Source of the DNA: Furfurilactobacillus milii
GTDB taxonomy: Bacteria > Bacillota > Bacilli > Lactobacillales > Lactobacillaceae
Assembly (NCBI RefSeq): GCF_009864005.1
Contig: NZ_WEZQ01000012.1
Span: 1-64,000 of the forward strand
DNA length: 64,000 nt
Direction: 5' to 3'
Position numbers and translations under genes: made by a program. How positions within the stretch are numbered: the first letter of the stretch is position 1; each line of letters begins with the position of its first letter. Below the pieces are notes generated by a model. That model searched no databases. It saw nothing but the letters and a program-made list of their open reading frames with translations, and was not told the DNA's origin. Shown here one piece after another: positions 61,028 to 64,000 of the stretch.

Positions 61028-61963
61028 TCACCCGTTATACCGTGGGTGCTTGCTGACATACTCGGACACGATGCCCTCGCGCACACCACTTTCTGAGAAA
61101 ATGACCCGATCTGAATCAAGCAGTTGTAATAATTCAACCAACGGCAACATGCCGCCAACGATAATGTCAGCCCGGTCATATTCAAGGCCATCGATTGCCT
61201 GCCGCTGTTTGTTATTCTTTGAAATCAGTCGGTCAAACGTATTAAACACCGTTTCCGTTTTCAAACGGTACCCGTGAATGTCTTCGACACGAGCCATTTT
61301 CTGAGCCTTACGGTTGATTCGTGCCAACGTTCGGTTTGCCCCACCAAGTAACACGATTGGTAAATGCATCGCCTCGTTCAACCACCAAACATCTTGCAGA
61401 CGTTTGCGAACAAATACTTGACCAGAGAACAAATGACCAGCGGTAATGACATCGCCAAAATGAAATTGTTCAGATAAATTAACGGCGCCAAAGGGCACGC
61501 TAATCAAGTTCTTGGCCCGCCGTTTAGCGACATGAATCAATTCACAGCTGGCACCACCAGTATCCAAAATGAGGCAGTCATCTAATGGCAGTGCATTGAT
61601 GGCACCTAAGAAATCGTAATAGGCTTCGTCATCCCCCGATAACACTTGAAGGGACAGTCCAACCTCGTGTTTCACCCGGTCAAGGAATTCTTTTTGGTTG
61701 ACCGCTTGACGAACCGCCGCCGTAGTAATCGCCCGGACGGTCAGATTAGGGAGGTTTTCATACACTTTTTTAAAGTTAACCAATGCGGCAATAGTCCGAT
61801 CCATCGCCACTTTAGTCAACCGTTTTTCAGCACCCATGCCCTCAGAAATACGGGTGTCTTCTTTGATCCGACGAACTTCCTTAAAGGAGCCGTCATCTTC
61901 AATCTGAGTGACACCCATTCGGACAGAATTAGAGCCCAAATCGACAATCGCTAAATTTTCCAT
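61028..61963 (-). CDS. ppx: Ppx/GppA-family exopolyphosphatase
   Basis: A 311-residue member of the ASKHA fold. The phosphate loops VDLGSNSVRMGV and ILDTGGASCELIHV are intact. The protein has only the two core ATPase-like domains, as in short Ppx forms that hydrolyse polyphosphate or pppGpp. It is 4 nt upstream of mvaA, an association seen in lactobacilli; the logic of the pairing is unclear. Confidence 0.9.
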   Translation of the reverse strand: MENLAIVDLGSNSVRMGVTQIEDDGSFKEVRRIKEDTRISEGMGAEKRLTKVAMDRTIAALVNFKKVYENLPNLTVRAITTAAVRQAVNQKEFLDRVKHEVGLSLQVLSGDDEAYYDFLGAINALPLDDCLILDTGGASCELIHVAKRRAKNLISVPFGAVNLSEQFHFGDVITAGHLFSGQVFVRKRLQDVWWLNEAMHLPIVLLGGANRTLARINRKAQKMARVEDIHGYRLKTETVFNTFDRLISKNNKQRQAIDGLEYDRADIIVGGMLPLVELLQLLDSDRVIFSESGVREGIVSEYVSKHPRYNG

Positions 61964-62027
61964 CCTTGGTTACCTCGTTCTTCATCAAACTTGCTGTCAC
62001 CATTATACGAGCATGGATAACGGCTGA

Positions 62028-63062
62028 CTAGCGTTGTGTAAAGTAGTTGATGCCCATCGCGTCACGAACTTCTTGAAGTGTTTTGTTAGCAACTTCATTG
62101 GCATGAGCCGAACCATCTTCAAGAACTTTGTAAACGTAGTCCAGATTAGCAGCGTATTCTGCGCGCCGTTTGCGAATTGGTGCTAACGTTGCTTCTAACA
62201 CTTCGTTTAAGTAACGTTTGATTTTGACGTCACCGAGACCACCGGCTTGGTACTGCGCCTTTAAATCAGCAATATGGGCTTTGTCTGGGTCAAAAATATC
62301 GAGGTAGGTAAAGACAGTATTTCCTTCTACGTGGCCAGGATCGCTCACTTTAATATGTTCGGGGTCTGTATACATCGACATGACTTTCTTGGTGACCGTG
62401 TCGGCGTCATCCGACAGATAGATCGCATTACCGAGTGATTTACTCATCTTCGCGTTACCATCTAAGCCAGGAATCCGGCCTTCTCCCTTTGGTGGGAATA
62501 CCCCTTCTGGTTCAACCAAAATATCTTTGTGGTAAGCACCGTTAAATGAACGAACAAGCTCCCGTGCCTGTTCCAGCATTGGTTCTTGATCATCACCGAC
62601 TGGCACTGTTGTTGCCTTGAACGCTGTGATATCGGCCGTTTGACTCACCGGATACGTCAAGAAACCAGCTGGGATACTTTGGCCGAAACCTTTTTGACTG
62701 ATTTCTGACTTGACGGTTGGATTTCGTTCCAAACGAGCTAAGGTGACTAAGTTTAAGTAGATCATGGTCAACTCGTTGAGGGCAGGAATCTGCGATTGAA
62801 CTAAAATTGTCGACTTCTTCGGATCGATGCCAACAGCCAAGTAATCTAGCGTCACTTCTGTCAAACTTTTACGGATTTTTTCTGGATCACGCGCGTTATC
62901 TGTCAACGCTTGCATGTCAGCAATCATGATAAACGTTTCGTAGTCACCAGAATTTTGTAAGGCAACTCGATTTCTCAAAGATCCTACATAGTGACCAATG
63001 TGCAACTTGCCCGTTGGCCGGTCACCCGTTAAAATTATTTTTTTCTCATTTTCATTTGCCAT
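62028..63062 (-). CDS. trpS: tryptophan--tRNA ligase
   Basis: About 344 residues. Class I motifs: [18 protein letters not shown] (HIGH) and [10 protein letters not shown] (KMSKS). ATG at 63062 follows AAAAGGAGACC; the frame is open to 63110 but that would run into the leader terminator. Expression is controlled by a T-box leader directly upstream, which reads uncharged tRNA-Trp. Confidence 0.97.
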   Translation of the reverse strand: MANENEKKIILTGDRPTGKLHIGHYVGSLRNRVALQNSGDYETFIMIADMQALTDNARDPEKIRKSLTEVTLDYLAVGIDPKKSTILVQSQIPALNELTMIYLNLVTLARLERNPTVKSEISQKGFGQSIPAGFLTYPVSQTADITAFKATTVPVGDDQEPMLEQARELVRSFNGAYHKDILVEPEGVFPPKGEGRIPGLDGNAKMSKSLGNAIYLSDDADTVTKKVMSMYTDPEHIKVSDPGHVEGNTVFTYLDIFDPDKAHIADLKAQYQAGGLGDVKIKRYLNEVLEATLAPIRKRRAEYAANLDYVYKVLEDGSAHANEVANKTLQEVRDAMGINYFTQR

Positions 63063-63100
63063 ATTGGTCTCCTTTTTTCGTGCTGACGTTGGAAACAAAA

Positions 63101-63350
63101 ACCGTCCCATGACGCCAACACAAATACTGTATTGTCATCATAGGACGGTTACCCGCGGTGCCACCTATTTTGGATGCGTGGCGTGCAAACGCACACGACA
63201 TCCCGCTTTATTAATGTCATTTAGTTGATTGACCCTGATAGCTAACTGCCCACTTCGGTCGTGATGACTGACTCTCAACATCTCAGTCTCGCTGTAGTTA
63301 GACCTACTCTACGGTTAGCGTGGTAAAACATGATCAATAAATTAATTATA
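63101..63350 (-). promoter_or_regulatory. T-box riboswitch of trpS
   Basis: The transcript leader (about 240 nt) holds the 14-nt T-box AGGTGGCACCGCGG (about 63153-63166) that pairs with the tRNA acceptor end. It is followed by a terminator whose stem (ACCGTCCCATGACG with its complement, 63101-63150) ends in TTTTTG on the minus strand. Stem I lies at about 63230-63320; TGG at 63250-63252, within GAAGTGGGC, is a fitting Trp specifier codon. Uncharged tRNA-Trp should favour the antiterminator and raise trpS. Confidence 0.9.
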
Positions 63351-63373
63351 ACGGCTTTCGTGAAGCCTGTCAA
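63345..63373 (-). promoter_or_regulatory. trpS promoter, perfect consensus
   Basis: TTGACA (63368-63373) and TATAAT (63345-63350) on the minus strand with a 17-nt spacer, both hexamers exact. The spacer contains a GGCTT/AAGCC dyad. Confidence 0.85.
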
Positions 63374-63413
63374 AGCCCAGTCTCACAGTCACACAAACTG
63401 TAATTCAACATGA

Positions 63414-63442
63414 TTGACACAAACCTTTTTCGCGCATAAAAT
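63414..63442 (+). promoter_or_regulatory. strong plus-strand promoter reading into element 6
   Basis: TTGACA (63414-63419), 17-nt spacer, TAAAAT (63437-63442). CAAACC (63420-63425) and GGTTTG (63443-63448) form a dyad around the -10, like an operator. No plus-strand gene follows within the window; the first 550 nt of the transcript would be element 6. Confidence 0.6.
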
Positions 63443-63511
63443 GGTTTGCGTTTAGTTACCAACAATTTGAATGCACTTAGATATTCGAATCAAAATCTAT
63501 ATAAAGTACCT

Positions 63512-63982
63512 GCGTTCCGTCTGTCAGGGACGCCGTTTCATGGGACCGGGCTTAGCCCCCAGAACGGTCTAAGCCCTCGACTTGAAGCCTCACAAACCCG
63601 AGTCTTCAAGCTCTTCCCGCAATCCTAAGTGGCCCACCCCGCCACCAAGGATTGCCTTCACGAAACTCTGTCCCTGACCGACTCCACTACTGTTACAGTT
63701 GCCCACTTTCAACACATTGTTATAAATGCTCACTACTATTTTAAAAGATAGTGCTGAAATTTCAGCTGTATGTGGATAGAGGCTACACATTAGTAGCTGG
63801 AGGGCGGTGGTGGTGAAAACCTGCTGTGAAGGTGTTGTTAGTGCAGCGGTTTGGGCCGGATTTACAACACGGACGCGCTTGAAGACGCGGTTTCCGGCTT
63901 CAAGGCGAGGTGAAAGACTCCGATTTTAAGGAGGCTTGATCCGGTCCCACAGCGGTTTTCACCACCGCCAACCGGAAGCGGA
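63512..63982. repeat. structured inverted-arm element, copy 6
   Basis: Left arm about 63512-63695 (variant type), right arm about 63793-63982 (common type), centre about 97 bp. Left P1 pairs GTCAGGGAC (63523-63531) with GTCCCTGAC (63670-63678); P2 pairs GCAATCC with GGATTGC (63619-63633 with 63641-63655). Right P1 pairs GGCGGTGG (from 63803) with GGTTTTCACCACCGCC (63954-63969), with a 3-nt bulge; P2 pairs GTGTTGT (63832-63838) with ACAACAC (63864-63870); P4 pairs CTCC (63918-63921) with GGAG (63930-63933). A strong promoter points into its left side. The gene to its right is outside the window. Confidence 0.85.
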
Positions 63983-64000
63983 CTTTTAGATTGAACTATT

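Noticed and set aside
61023-61191. Extended N-terminus of mvaA
   Set aside because: Overlaps ppx by about 160 nt; the ATG at 61023 has a ribosome site and normal family length.
63446-63790. ORFs of 60 and 66 residues around element 6, and one at 59564-59752 in element 5
   Set aside because: Chance frames in structured repeat DNA.

Overview
The window is chromosomal DNA of a low-GC Gram-positive, most likely a Lactobacillaceae species. The evidence is the gene order (mfd to lysS in one block, acpS-alr-mazEF, metG-tatD-rnmV-rsmA-veg-ispE, rpoE-pyrG-murA-rpmE2), the strong GGAGG ribosome sites with frequent TTG starts, the delta subunit of RNA polymerase, a T-box leader, and a mevalonate-pathway HMG-CoA reductase. 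I cannot name the species from sequence alone. Almost everything is housekeeping; there is no prophage, transposase or CRISPR array.

Layout. 1-300 is the leader and tandem promoters of an rRNA operon that starts just left of the window (minus strand). 566-16063 is one long minus-strand block: pth, mfd, a MOP flippase, rqcP, divIC-like, an S1-domain protein, tilS, hpt, ftsH (CtsR-type operator), hslO, dusB, lysS. 16366-18156 carries ldh and a CBS-domain protein on the plus strand. 18974-24686 (minus) holds mazF, a mazE-like antitoxin, alr, acpS, a DEAD-box helicase and murF. 24947-29646 holds a low-molecular-weight phosphatase, a class A sortase and two drug-efflux-type MFS proteins. 29783-34837 (minus) is rpmE2, murA, pyrG with a CTP-type attenuator, rpoE and a DUF1934-type gene. 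35140-38199 (plus) is a LipL-like acyltransferase, an HD phosphohydrolase and a Cof-type HAD phosphatase. 38764-46467 (minus) is a membrane protein, a Ser/Thr-rich lipoprotein, prs, glmU, purR and a zinc-type ABC transporter behind a Zur-like box. 47072 (plus) is an ABC-F protein behind a leader with tiny ORFs. 48626-63062 (minus) is a hydrolase, ispE, veg, rsmA, rnmV, tatD, metG, a DUF72 protein, a small membrane protein, a sirtuin, an HExxH protein, mvaA, ppx and trpS with its T-box.

The most striking content is non-coding. Six intergenic elements of about 440-610 bp (18276-18881, 25519-26003, 38289-38729, 50607-51138, 59203-59736, 63512-63982) share one design: two ~180-200 nt arms in inverted orientation around a variable centre of about 70-230 bp. 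Read from the centre outward, all twelve arms can be folded by hand into the same secondary structure: a closing helix P1, a long hairpin P2, a short helix P5 and two hairpins P3 and P4, each normally carrying an A-G mismatch at a fixed place. Helix sequences differ strongly between arms but stay complementary (compensatory changes), while linkers such as GGCGAGGTGAAAGAC and GAACCGGTCCCAC are nearly constant. Together they fill close to 5 percent of the window. I do not recognise the family; it looks like an undescribed repeat-borne structured RNA (or DNA hairpin) family.

Other points of note: MurA has Asp where the fosfomycin-target Cys normally sits; ispE has ACG where its start codon should be, in an organism with a mevalonate-pathway gene; the sirtuin lacks half of its zinc site; and the ABC-F gene has a candidate attenuation leader.
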